47,815 nucleotides of DNA from assembly GCA_947464135.1 (NCBI GenBank), contig CANHVK010000010.1:1-47815 (forward strand). The letters run 5' to 3'. The notes beneath the pieces were generated by a model. The model was given only the letters and a program-made list of their open reading frames with translations. It did not search any database and was not told the DNA's origin. Position 1 is the stretch's first letter. Each line of letters opens with the position of its first letter. Shown one piece after another: positions 38,201-45,334 of this stretch. Source of the stretch: Flavobacteriia bacterium (lineage in GTDB: Bacteria > Bacteroidota > Bacteroidia > Flavobacteriales_D > Crocinitomicaceae). The position numbers were made by a program, and so were the translations under genes.

Positions 38201-38843
38201 AGAAGGAGATTATACTGTAACTTATTCAGTTTTAAATGAATTTGGTTGTTCAGGACAAATTATTAAACCTGATCAAATTCACGTTAAAAGTACACCAAAA
38301 GCTGCAATTACTACTGATAGAAATATTTTGAGTGTATATGAAAACGTCGTGAAATTTGATAGCAAGTTATCTAAAAATGTATCGTTTTATCTTTGGGATT
38401 TTGGAGATAATTCTCCAATTTCAAATGATCCAGTAGTAGAACATAAATATGATCCATCTGTACCAGGAAAATTTAAAATAAGTTTAATTGTAAGTAACTC
38501 TTCTACAAATATGACATGTAGTGATACAGCAGTTACATGGATTGATTTTCCTGAAGAAGTAGTGTTTTTTATACCTAACACATTTACACCAAATGGTGAT
38601 GAGTTTAATAACACTTTTCAACCAATTTTCACTTCTGGTTATGATCCCCAAAATTATTCATTCATAATCTTTGATAGATGGGGCCAAGTTGTTTTTGAAT
38701 CTAATAATCCACAAGTTGGCTGGGATGGTACACATGGTGATAAAATATTAGGAAATGATACATTTGTTTGGAAATTAGGTTTTAAAGAAAAATCATCCGA
38801 TAACGAACATCGCAGTACAGGACATGTTAATCTTGTAAAATAA
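32256..38843 (+). CDS. Giant multidomain T9SS cargo protein (adhesin-like)
   Basis: 2195 residues. Signal peptide MRYFFLFLIIFFNHISFSQ. Residues about 20-785 contain three copies of a Cys-rich beta-sandwich (endings INLGYFP, LNYIGIYME, YCMDYYGS), two copies of a module running from LPPxGxGG to VPVT and then a Cys, and a calcium-loop stretch DDDGDGVADKKDRIDENKDG near 435-455. Residues about 785-1925 are Ig-like/FN3-like modules, including a BIG2-like unit (VDNTGKVTGLAGQSGNVDIT) and several short CEG motifs marking module starts. Two PKD domains follow (about 1928-2010 with VTWDFGTG, and 2012-2100 with FYLWDFGDNS). The last ~92 residues are the type B CTD: FIPNTFTPNGDEFNN, FIIFDRWGQVVFES, GWDGTHG. 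Expected to be exported by T9SS with a PorP/SprF partner and displayed or released; adhesion is inferred from architecture. Confidence 0.9.
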   Translation: MRYFFLFLIIFFNHISFSQIGDCNNGGAKIGGPFTHQVDLISKMVDVATKKLTTVGQEDFGSGITNTSKDLYYKISGGTKGAISFMLYSASLPDNCLTYKAELYDVGNCTAVVATSDIGIYHSNNAKNFVFNNISNKDYILKLTLTVSSACNLQSINLGYFPINPPVSCIACANSCSETLSYTSQNSDLTTAFNDLETKISSNIGSFYNIPIKKGETKTTCVNVKIPQNTKTIGFRQNFTSLDGNSCGTPKFTYKLYDKNCSNTTLTPARTNANNFGSGFNPEYDNPPAGEYRMCLTIENNTASCEVVGLNYIGIYMEAPTACNASVGTLETTKLTGSNNEYTVKAGDTWSLSHKDFILPPAGNGGSFMGYLVYTCKPPTTIDVENPSNGVPAGCFKGVSHTATDQNVAGVSKVFAGITEIWVVPVTLDTDESLADDDGDGVADKKDRIDENKDGCYAIADAIHIIYAPALPCGTCATPDCPIGRIPRYLDRFPAGPGCIPSVNTNCPGQGAQDCTSGILIKGPETSYHTVTADAFGNLGAFVQLVSSLNSQPFTISSELYEMNDCNGTPKVKGKFSTDGLATGSSSNVHNRGTGNGSWNPEWKGLVPGKSYILKTIFTPGSGDEITGYCMDYYGSTSCAAKIGSTAVKINGSTPASSKNPSTDYYLLCKNDVIEFNTTGYTLPPKGAGGQSGIGYTPYTCVPTSGTEPKNDACWGNVYDINNPSTDINDGSIIAQLPSASNQTYYFVPVTMDEALSNSMDYDQNGDKCYQMGTPIKVTYLNDITFTNIDDCTNSRVEITLNGGKPEFVSGSSYTITNNTTKGILSASTLSTSGGKIYLTGLTKNDAYDLTVDDGTGCTKRITGTYNCTSCTPPIVTGLTTICQGTTVEWTSTAPLTSSDNTNYFATITPSGTVNKYNVTASNPTTTPTSLKFTATLAGCSVEKEITIIKKPDITGIKSFCEEGNTTLACLNPPATATAAWSLTTASSIATVDNTGKVTGLAGQSGNVDITYTDDKGCTNSVTVTVNPNLVPTITCGTSTATSVTFTWGSVSGATSYDLVYNKDNTGNQTVSGHTTTSYPVSSVPSGKSVTLIVTPKGTGCFKASAVKSCTADNCPSPTITKDPDNVAKCAGANTSFSVTATSTATLTYQWQINNGANPPTNLTNTGVYTGTTDPTLVISNVTGLDGVKYQCLVTETSSGTGCNKTSLPATLTVNPIPAFTPTVSDICEGSDPSIAYTGLTGNPDRIVFDPGLPLITPFNLSISPSPITVTGLPIKLPVNTYSGVKVRVENTTTGCKSADITITPFKVQATQKPSISSKSTTVNSVTFQWSNLTGLNTQTGGEDKFTVKEFICSGCATAGTYVNATGNLTYNATSSKWEYEKTGLSSGDKVYIEVTPFDNTPLATPSCYGTSSFELLAIPCVSPIITQDIIDVSLCEGTTTTPVSSSFELKYNTAASTSPATWEMLSPGGSWTTLNASGVYSITGSDNVDTKLTISDIKGLDGTKYRVNLKTATTSGSCNTISHESILTVKPLPLMNSISDKSFCPGTLVNDPSKPLDFEFKVSQAGTPTFTWNSDVQTTGVSTGGTDVTSFASFTTLSPLNDEVSKITVTPKLNLCVGQPITFNITVKPTVKPVFTNSVIDFKSVQFNWASSSVAPDFWVIDTLITSSTAATPSLTNYKSGGQQLGTVNTYSIGGINSTKKAYISITPKQDPSKTTLFCPVVDGLNEIPTPCVKPTKPANPTVNPLCEGAALTVNGVLPDATANFQWKISSDAGITWNNVSFSDFGNTGTTNILSTQLTKAYMNNALVKVVLTDKITGLCTEESNTATIIINELPNVKLIQPTSTSLCVDDNDVSAFVQLVSGKSPLKIDYTLNGVQSKDQDIANLEIKFTTKNEMNYSLTLDKVTDANGCIFPLTGLSSQVSIHKNPSPKFVVSDTIGCYPLLINFTDISGEKYKEVTWDFGTGINSSKELGTTQFTYPKEGDYTVTYSVLNEFGCSGQIIKPDQIHVKSTPKAAITTDRNILSVYENVVKFDSKLSKNVSFYLWDFGDNSPISNDPVVEHKYDPSVPGKFKISLIVSNSSTNMTCSDTAVTWIDFPEEVVFFIPNTFTPNGDEFNNTFQPIFTSGYDPQNYSFIIFDRWGQVVFESNNPQVGWDGTHGDKILGNDTFVWKLGFKEKSSDNEHRSTGHVNLVK

Positions 38844-38861
38844 ATAAATTAATTAATCAGT

Positions 38862-38891
38862 AAGCGGAGTTGTTATAACTCCGCTTTTTTT
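38862..38891 (+). terminator. Rho-independent terminator after the giant gene
   Basis: Perfect 9-bp GC-rich stem AGCGGAGTT / AACTCCGCT (38863-38871 and 38877-38885) with the loop GTTAT, followed by six or more T. It ends the giant gene's transcript before the helicase gene. Confidence 0.9.
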
Positions 38892-38919
38892 ATGTACTAT
38901 AATTAACAAAATTGTATAA

Positions 38920-41900
38920 ATGAGTTTAATAGTTTTAAATGCTTCTGCGGGTAGCGGAAAAACATACAATCTGGTACTAACTTATTTGAGATTGATACTT
39001 GATAACGCAAAAGATGAAAATGCATTTAGTGAAGTAATGGCAATGACTTTTACGAATAAAGCGGCCTTTGAAATGAAAGATCGTATTATTTCAGTCCTGC
39101 ATAATCTTTCTTCATTACCAAATTTAATAGGTGAAAAGCGTATTAAAACAGAAGATATTTGTAGTCAAATTGCGAATGATTTGAAATTAGAAAAGTCTTT
39201 GGTAATTTATCGTTCTAAAAAAGCATTAAAAGCAATATTACATCATTTTGAAGATTTTAATGTCGTTACAATTGATAAATTTAATTTAAGATTAATTCGG
39301 TCTTTCTCTAAAGAATTAAATATATCAGGTGATTTTAAAATTGTTTTAAATGAAGAAGAAGTTCTTGAAAATGTGGTAGAGAGTTTATTGGATAGTTTGG
39401 ATAATGAGGCTCAAGTGAAACTCACCAATTTAGTTTTAAATTATTCTAAAGAAAAATTAAACGAAGAGCAGTCTTGGAATTTTCAGAAAGATTTAAAGCA
39501 ATTTGCTATGATCTTGACGAATGAGAAATATTTTTCTCAAATAGATGAATTAATGAAACTCGATTTTTCAAAATCTGATTATGATAATTTAAAACAAAGA
39601 ATTTTATCTATAGAAAATAAAATTACTAGCCAAGCTAACGAACTATATAACAAATTAAAAGGGTTAGATTTTGATAGACTACCTGGGAAATCAAGGACTA
39701 AGTCTGCGATTGAAAAATTAAATTCTAAGTTAATTTTTGATCACATAAATGAAGATGGAAGTTTTTTTTCTTCATCAATGATAGAAACTTTTCAAAAGGA
39801 AAATCCCAAAGGGGATGTTTTTTCAGAGGAGATTATTAATGATGCTTTAAAGTTTAATAACGCGTTTATTAATGAAGCAGAGAATTACTTAGTATATAAA
39901 ACAGCATTAAAGCATTTTCATAATTTAGCTCTACTTCAATTTATTTCATCTGAATTAATAAATGTTAAAGAGAAAGAGCATATTATTCGAATTTCTGAGT
40001 TCAATACACTAATCTCAAATCTAATTCAAGATGAGTTTGCGCCATTTATCTATGAACGATTAGGAACAAGATACAAACATTTTTTATTAGATGAATTCCA
40101 AGATACTTCCCGTTTACAATGGATGAATTTAATTCCATTGGTATATGAATCATTATCAAATAATCTCGACAATTTAATTGTAGGAGATCCAAAACAGTCG
40201 ATTTATCGATTTAAAAATGGAGTTGCTGATCAATTTGTATCATTACCAGGTATTTATAATCCAGATGAGAATGTTGAAATTGAACGTAAGTCTAGCTTTT
40301 TTAAAGAACAAGGGATTGAACAAATTCTTGAAAATAACTTTAGATCAAGAAAAAACATTGTGAATTTTAACAATTTGTTCTACTCAAGTATAGTTAGATA
40401 TTTATCGAATAGTCAAAAGGAATTCTATAAAGATGTTTATCAAAATCCTAAAGGACAAGATGGAGGATATATCGAAGTAATTTCTAAAAAACTTAATTCT
40501 AAAGAAGAGATAGATATTATTCCCCAGTTATTTGAATGGGTGGATTCAATTATTACTGATGGTTACAATCCCGGAGATATTTGCATTTTAGGAAATACAA
40601 AAATTGAATGTAATTCATGGGCTATTTCTTTATCTGAAAAGTATAATGTCGTATCAGATGATAGTTTAACTGTTCAATCAGATGATTATGTTAAACTTTC
40701 AATAGCTTATTTGAATTGGTATATTGCACAAGAATCAGATCTGGAGGCTAAAAGATTTATTGAAGTTTATTTTACTTGTTTTGAAGAAAATGAGCAGTTG
40801 ACTTTTTCAAATTTATTCATTAAAAAAGAGACAATAAAAGGAGTAAAAGAAATTTTTGATTCATCAAAATTTATCAGCTTTTATTTTGATTCTTCAACCG
40901 AATTTTTTCCACGTTTTGAAAATCTTTATTCTTTAATTCAATCTTTTTATCGTTTAATAGGTATTGATGAAATTAATAATCCATACATACATCATTTTGT
41001 AGATTTGTTATATCAATTTGATTTAAATATAGGGTCCGATATTGCAGGTTTTTTAAGGGAATATGAAATGAAATCGAAAAGCAGTTCTATCCAAATTCCT
41101 GAGAATAAAGATTCAATTAAAATTATGACAGGACACAAGTCAAAAGGCTTAGAATTTCCAGTAGTCATTTTACCAAATATGAATTTTTCTTTAGAGTCTA
41201 AAAGAACTAAACTTTTAATTGAACAAAACGATCACTTTTTTTATGTTCCCATTTCTAAAAACAGTAAAATTAAAAATGTTAAAAACGCGTCTATTTATGA
41301 GCTTGAACAAGTCTTTTTAGATAAGTTGAATTTATGTTATGTGATGACAACAAGGCCAGTGGATAGAATGTATATTGGTAATTATTTTGTGGAAGAAACA
41401 AATTTTGGAGGTGTTTTTGATGAAACAATTAAATCTATTTCTTTAGATTTAGGGTTTGAATTTGTCGATGATAAATTTATGATAGGAAAAAAAGAACTCA
41501 TTAGTAAAGAATCTGATGATATTATAAATTTAAAACATTTTCAACCAATTGGATTAAATGATAGATTGTGGTTTCCAAAGATTTCTTTGACTAAAGAAAT
41601 AAATCATCAAGAGTTTGCATTATCGGAAGCTCAAAGGTACGGTAATCAGCTACATTTATTGTTGTCTTTAATAAATGAAAAAGCAGAAATTGAATCAGTA
41701 ATAAATCGATTTTCAAATGAATCTTTAATAGAACGAGAGTTTGAAACAAGATTAAGTGAAGATTTATATGCAATCTTTGAAATTAAACTCTATACTGATT
41801 TATTGCATAATGCGGATAAAATTTTTAGTGAACGGAAGATAATTGCATCTAATTTTGAAACTAAAATTCCTGATAAAATCATTTATAAAAAAGACGAAAT

Positions 41901-42051
41901 TATAGTGATTGATTTTAAATCAGGAATACCAAATCAAAAACATTACAAGCAAGTGAACGATTATGTGAGTTTGCTTTTTCAAATGGAAAATAAACCGGTA
42001 AAAGGTTTTGTATTTTACACAACAACTAGTGAGCTAATACAGGTTTCATAA
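38920..42051 (+). CDS. AddA/RecB-like UvrD-type helicase-nuclease
   Basis: 1043 residues. Superfamily 1A helicase: Walker A NASAGSGKTYNL near residue 8, motif Ia AMTFTNKAAFEMKDRI, motif II LLDEFQDTSRLQW (about 390), motif III VGDPKQSIYRFKNG (about 421), motif IV NFRSRKNIVNFN (about 473), motif V MTGHKSKGLEFPVVILP (about 736) and motif VI LCYVMTTRPVDRMYI (about 805). The C-terminus has a RecB-type PD-(D/E)XK nuclease: KIIYKKDEIIVIDFKSG near 985-1000, with Tyr in the YKQVNDYVSLL helix. Such enzymes process double-strand breaks for recombination, usually as a pair with an AddB-type subunit. No AddB is next to it on either side. The gene is flanked by a terminator upstream and a weak hairpin downstream, so it is probably monocistronic. 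Confidence 0.9.
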   Translation: MSLIVLNASAGSGKTYNLVLTYLRLILDNAKDENAFSEVMAMTFTNKAAFEMKDRIISVLHNLSSLPNLIGEKRIKTEDICSQIANDLKLEKSLVIYRSKKALKAILHHFEDFNVVTIDKFNLRLIRSFSKELNISGDFKIVLNEEEVLENVVESLLDSLDNEAQVKLTNLVLNYSKEKLNEEQSWNFQKDLKQFAMILTNEKYFSQIDELMKLDFSKSDYDNLKQRILSIENKITSQANELYNKLKGLDFDRLPGKSRTKSAIEKLNSKLIFDHINEDGSFFSSSMIETFQKENPKGDVFSEEIINDALKFNNAFINEAENYLVYKTALKHFHNLALLQFISSELINVKEKEHIIRISEFNTLISNLIQDEFAPFIYERLGTRYKHFLLDEFQDTSRLQWMNLIPLVYESLSNNLDNLIVGDPKQSIYRFKNGVADQFVSLPGIYNPDENVEIERKSSFFKEQGIEQILENNFRSRKNIVNFNNLFYSSIVRYLSNSQKEFYKDVYQNPKGQDGGYIEVISKKLNSKEEIDIIPQLFEWVDSIITDGYNPGDICILGNTKIECNSWAISLSEKYNVVSDDSLTVQSDDYVKLSIAYLNWYIAQESDLEAKRFIEVYFTCFEENEQLTFSNLFIKKETIKGVKEIFDSSKFISFYFDSSTEFFPRFENLYSLIQSFYRLIGIDEINNPYIHHFVDLLYQFDLNIGSDIAGFLREYEMKSKSSSIQIPENKDSIKIMTGHKSKGLEFPVVILPNMNFSLESKRTKLLIEQNDHFFYVPISKNSKIKNVKNASIYELEQVFLDKLNLCYVMTTRPVDRMYIGNYFVEETNFGGVFDETIKSISLDLGFEFVDDKFMIGKKELISKESDDIINLKHFQPIGLNDRLWFPKISLTKEINHQEFALSEAQRYGNQLHLLLSLINEKAEIESVINRFSNESLIEREFETRLSEDLYAIFEIKLYTDLLHNADKIFSERKIIASNFETKIPDKIIYKKDEIIVIDFKSGIPNQKHYKQVNDYVSLLFQMENKPVKGFVFYTTTSELIQVS

Positions 42052-42066
42052 CATTTTAAAAAATGT
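42051..42066 (+). terminator. Weak hairpin after the helicase-nuclease gene
   Basis: ACATTTT-AA-AAAATGT, 7-bp perfect arms with a two-base loop, followed by TTCTTT. It starts at the last base of the stop codon. Low GC makes it a weak terminator at best. Confidence 0.35.
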
Positions 42067-42096
42067 TTCTTTACAATTGATTTTTTCATACATTTG
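42066..42096 (+). promoter_or_regulatory. Candidate promoter of the unknown protein-WYL-paaGH operon
   Basis: TACATTTG (42089-42096) matches TAnnTTTG; TTTC at 42066-42069 lies 19 bases upstream as an imperfect -33 element. The ATG at 42115 follows 18 bases later. Confidence 0.5.
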
Positions 42097-42114
42097 TTTA
42101 TAAAGTCTATTTGT

Positions 42115-43539
42115 ATGAATAATATAGCGAGGTTAACAACCGAAGATAAAGCTCTTAAGATTAATCTTACTCAAGATATTTACGGTTGTTTTGCAGAAAT
42201 TGGTGCAGGTCAAGAAGTTGCAGCTAATTTCTTTAAAGCTGGAGGTAGTTCTGGAACTATTGCTTATACTCAATCCGCATATGATATGAAAGTATCAGAT
42301 TCGATGTATGGTCCTGCTTCTCGTTATGTTTGTGAAGAAAGACTAATGACTATGCTTGAAACTGAGTATGAAACTATGAAATATAGGCTTCCAGAAAAGT
42401 ATAAGTCAACTCGTTTTTTTGCATTTTGTAATACTGTCGAATCTTTGAATTACCACAGAACCAATCAAGGTCAGGGTTGGATAGGTATTCGATTTCAACG
42501 AAGTTTAGGAGAAGAACCAAGCGATGTTGTTTTACATGTAAACATGCATGATAATAATAACCGAAGTCAACAAATTGCTCTTGGAATTTTAGGGGTTAAT
42601 TTAATACATTCTGTTTTTTTCAATACAGAAGGTATGGATGATTTTCTATCGGGATTGACAAGTAGAGTGACAAGAGAAAGAATAGAAATTGATATGTTAC
42701 GAGTTTCAGGACCTGCATTTGAAGGTTGGGATAATCGTATTCTTTCTTTAAATTTGGTTAAGAGAGGATTAACTGACGCTACTATGTTTGATTTATGTGG
42801 TAAAGTTCTTCAACCAGCAACTGCTCTTTATAAGAAAAATATTTTGTTGATGCGTGGTCGTTTTAGACCTGTAACAAAGGTTCACATCGATATGATTGAG
42901 AAAGGTAGTTCTCAATTTATAAAAGAACAAGGTGTTACTGAAGATAATGTTGCTGTAGTTTTTGAATTGACATTGAAAGACTTAACAGCTGATGGGAAGA
43001 TTTCTGATAAAGATTTTATAGATAGGGCAGACTTATTAGGTTCACTAGGATATACAGTAATGATTTCAAATTATTTGAAACATTATAAAATGATAGATTA
43101 TCTTGCATCAATTTCTAAAGAAAAATTGATGGGGGTAATCTTAGGTGTATATAATATCCATTCTATTTTTGATGAAAGGTATTACGATAATTTAAAAGGA
43201 GGGATATTGGAAGCTTTTGGAAGAGGTTTTGGCCATAATGTTAAACTATTTGTGTATCCTGCAAATGATGTAGAAACAGGAGATTTATATACTTTAGAAA
43301 ACTTAGAAATTCCACAAAAATTTAGAGGTTTACTTCAATATTTAAAAGATGTAAATAAAATCGAGGAAATCAACAACTTCGATACTCGTTTACTACATAT
43401 ACTATCAGATGATGTTTTAGCTAAAATTAATGCTGGTTCTTCAAGTTGGGAAGAGGACGTTCCTGAAGAAGTGGTAAAAGCAATCAAATTTTTTGAATTA
43501 TTTGGATATTCAAAAAAAATAGAGTCGATTACTTGTTAG
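42115..43539 (+). CDS. Conserved protein of unknown function (often misnamed TonB-dependent receptor)
   Basis: 474 residues from the ATG at 42115; the frame extends seven codons upstream but crosses the promoter. No signal peptide and no beta-barrel pattern, so cytosolic. The N-terminus is highly characteristic: INLTQDIYGCFAEIGAGQEV, FFKAGGSSGTIAYTQSAYDM and VSDSMYGPASRYVCEERL. Later segments are GILGVNLIHSVF, LLMRGRFRPVTKVHIDMIEK and NLKGGILEAFGRGFGHNVKL. I recall close relatives in Bacteroidota and other phyla, some labelled TonB-dependent receptor or nicotinate-nucleotide adenylyltransferase; neither name fits the sequence seen here. It heads a tight operon with a WYL regulator (six-base gap) and PaaG/PaaH-like enzymes. 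Strong conservation suggests a real enzyme or regulator, but no catalytic motif is recognised. Confidence 0.85.
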   Translation: MNNIARLTTEDKALKINLTQDIYGCFAEIGAGQEVAANFFKAGGSSGTIAYTQSAYDMKVSDSMYGPASRYVCEERLMTMLETEYETMKYRLPEKYKSTRFFAFCNTVESLNYHRTNQGQGWIGIRFQRSLGEEPSDVVLHVNMHDNNNRSQQIALGILGVNLIHSVFFNTEGMDDFLSGLTSRVTRERIEIDMLRVSGPAFEGWDNRILSLNLVKRGLTDATMFDLCGKVLQPATALYKKNILLMRGRFRPVTKVHIDMIEKGSSQFIKEQGVTEDNVAVVFELTLKDLTADGKISDKDFIDRADLLGSLGYTVMISNYLKHYKMIDYLASISKEKLMGVILGVYNIHSIFDERYYDNLKGGILEAFGRGFGHNVKLFVYPANDVETGDLYTLENLEIPQKFRGLLQYLKDVNKIEEINNFDTRLLHILSDDVLAKINAGSSSWEEDVPEEVVKAIKFFELFGYSKKIESITC

Positions 43540-43545
43540 ATAAAT

Positions 43546-44556
43546 ATGGGACAGATTAAAAATGCTTTAATCAGGTACCGTGTTATTGATAAGTGCCTTC
43601 GTAATAAATACAAACCATTTCCTTCAAAAGAAGAATTAAGAACAGCGTGTGAAGACGCATTATTCGGATCTTCAGAAGGAGAAAGTATATGTGATTCAAC
43701 CATTGAAAAGGATTTATTCTTTTTAAGAATGGAGCACGATGCCCCTATAAAATACAGTAAAAAAAATAGAGGTTATTACTATGATTCTGAAACATTTTCT
43801 TTAGATGATATTCCCTTAACTGAAGACGATTTAATGGCTATTCGTTTTGCAGCAAGTACCTTATTGCAGTTTAAAGATGTTGATATGTTCAAACAATTTG
43901 GATTTGCTATTGATAAAATTGCAGATAGAGTAGCTTTAAATACACCTGAACTAGCGCATGATTCAACAAATTTTGTTCAATTTGAAACAGGTACATCTGT
44001 AAAAGGAAATGAATTTTTAACTCCTTTACTACAAGGGATTAGAACAAAAAAATATGTTTACTTTGAGTATACAAGTTTTCAATCAGAGAACAAGACTAAA
44101 TCAAGAAAGGTAATTCCATTTTTATTAAAAGAATACCGTAATCGTTGGTATTTAGTTTGTTTTGATACAGTCAAATTGAAAATAATTACCTATGCATTAG
44201 ATAGAATGTCTAATGTTGAACTTTCAGAAAATAATTTCACAGAGAATATTTCTTTTGATACACAACGATTTTTCCAACATGCTGTAGGCATTACTGTAAT
44301 GGAAGAAGCTCCTGAAAAAGTAATTTTTAAAGCAGAAAATATTGCTGCTAAATATATTGAATCCCAACCATTTCATCATTCGCAAATTGTTGTAAAAGAA
44401 GGGAAAAATAAAACAACATTTGAGTTATCAGTCATGATTTCTGAAGAATTGATTCGTGCTTTTTTAGGTTATGCAGGAGAAATAGAGGTAGTAGAACCAT
44501 TCACTCTAAAAAATCAACTGATCAAAAGAGCTAAAGAATTATTGTCAAAATATTAA
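43546..44556 (+). CDS. WYL-domain transcriptional regulator
   Basis: 336 residues. An N-terminal winged-helix region (about 1-75) includes NALIRYRVIDKCLRNKYKPF and a recognition-helix-like segment SICDSTIEKDLFFLRMEHDA, as in YafY/DeoR-like WYL proteins. The WYL domain covers about residues 155-235 (KYVYFEYTSFQSENKTKSRK, YRNRWYLVCFDTVKLKIITY, ALDRM), followed by the WCX C-terminal extension (EKVIFKAENIAAKYIESQPF, EELIRAFLGYAGEIEVVEPF). WYL domains bind small ligands or nucleic acid and control genes nearby, so autoregulation of this operon is a reasonable inference. Six bases separate it from the upstream gene and three from the enoyl-CoA isomerase gene. Confidence 0.9.
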   Translation: MGQIKNALIRYRVIDKCLRNKYKPFPSKEELRTACEDALFGSSEGESICDSTIEKDLFFLRMEHDAPIKYSKKNRGYYYDSETFSLDDIPLTEDDLMAIRFAASTLLQFKDVDMFKQFGFAIDKIADRVALNTPELAHDSTNFVQFETGTSVKGNEFLTPLLQGIRTKKYVYFEYTSFQSENKTKSRKVIPFLLKEYRNRWYLVCFDTVKLKIITYALDRMSNVELSENNFTENISFDTQRFFQHAVGITVMEEAPEKVIFKAENIAAKYIESQPFHHSQIVVKEGKNKTTFELSVMISEELIRAFLGYAGEIEVVEPFTLKNQLIKRAKELLSKY

Positions 44557-44559
44557 ACT

Positions 44560-45333
44560 ATGAGTATTTTAAAAAGTGTTGAAAGTGGTGTTTTAACCTT
44601 AAAGTTAAATCGACCATCTGTATTTAATTCATTTAATCGTGAAATGGCATTAGCTCTTCAGGAAGAGTTGAAATCTGCTAGTCAGAATGATGAAGTGAGA
44701 GCTATTATAATTATTGGAGAAGGAAAAGCATTTTGTGCTGGACAAGATTTAGCTGAAGCAACAGATCCAAATGGACCTGCTTTACAAACAATTGTAAAAG
44801 ATCATTATAACCCAATAATTGAATTAATAAGAAAAATCGAAAAACCAATTATTGCAGGGGTGAATGGAGTAGCTGCTGGTGCTGGAGCTAATATTGCGTT
44901 AGCATGTGATATTACGATTGCCAAAGAATCAGCTAGTTTTATTCAAGCCTTTTCTAAAATTGGTTTGATACCAGATTCAGGTGGAACATTTTTTTTACCG
45001 AGAATCATTGGGTCTCAAAAAGCACTCGCATTAATGATGACAGGTGACAAAGTATCAGCATCTGATGCAGAGAAAATGAATATGATTTATAAAGCAGTTG
45101 TAGACGAAGATTTCGAAAATGAGTTGTATAAGTTTGCTAATCAAATTGCTAAAATGCCAACAAGAGGGTTGGGGTTGACTAAAAAAGCAATCAATGCTAG
45201 TTTTTCGAATGATCTTACTTCACAATTAGCATTGGAGGAAGTATTACAAACTGAAGCAGGTCAAACCTATGATTTCAAAGAAGGTGTGAATGCCTTTTTA
45301 GAAAAAAGAGCACCTGAATTTAAAGGAAATTAG
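44560..45333 (+). CDS. paaG: PaaG-like enoyl-CoA hydratase/isomerase
   Basis: 257 residues, crotonase superfamily. PaaG converts ring-1,2-epoxyphenylacetyl-CoA to the oxepin form and also isomerises unsaturated acyl-CoAs. The oxyanion-hole segments are GEGKAFCAGQDLAEATDPNG (about 50-69) and GVNGVAAGAGANIALACD (about 107-124); FIQAFSKIGLIPDSGGTFFL (about 130-149) holds the catalytic Asp typical of PaaG. These segments are nearly those I know from E. coli PaaG, closer than to FadB/Ech types. The next gene is PaaH-like, as in paa operons, but no PaaA-E epoxidase or PaaK is in the window, so general beta-oxidation is an equally fair role. Confidence 0.88.
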   Translation: MSILKSVESGVLTLKLNRPSVFNSFNREMALALQEELKSASQNDEVRAIIIIGEGKAFCAGQDLAEATDPNGPALQTIVKDHYNPIIELIRKIEKPIIAGVNGVAAGAGANIALACDITIAKESASFIQAFSKIGLIPDSGGTFFLPRIIGSQKALALMMTGDKVSASDAEKMNMIYKAVVDEDFENELYKFANQIAKMPTRGLGLTKKAINASFSNDLTSQLALEEVLQTEAGQTYDFKEGVNAFLEKRAPEFKGN

Positions 45334-45334
45334 A

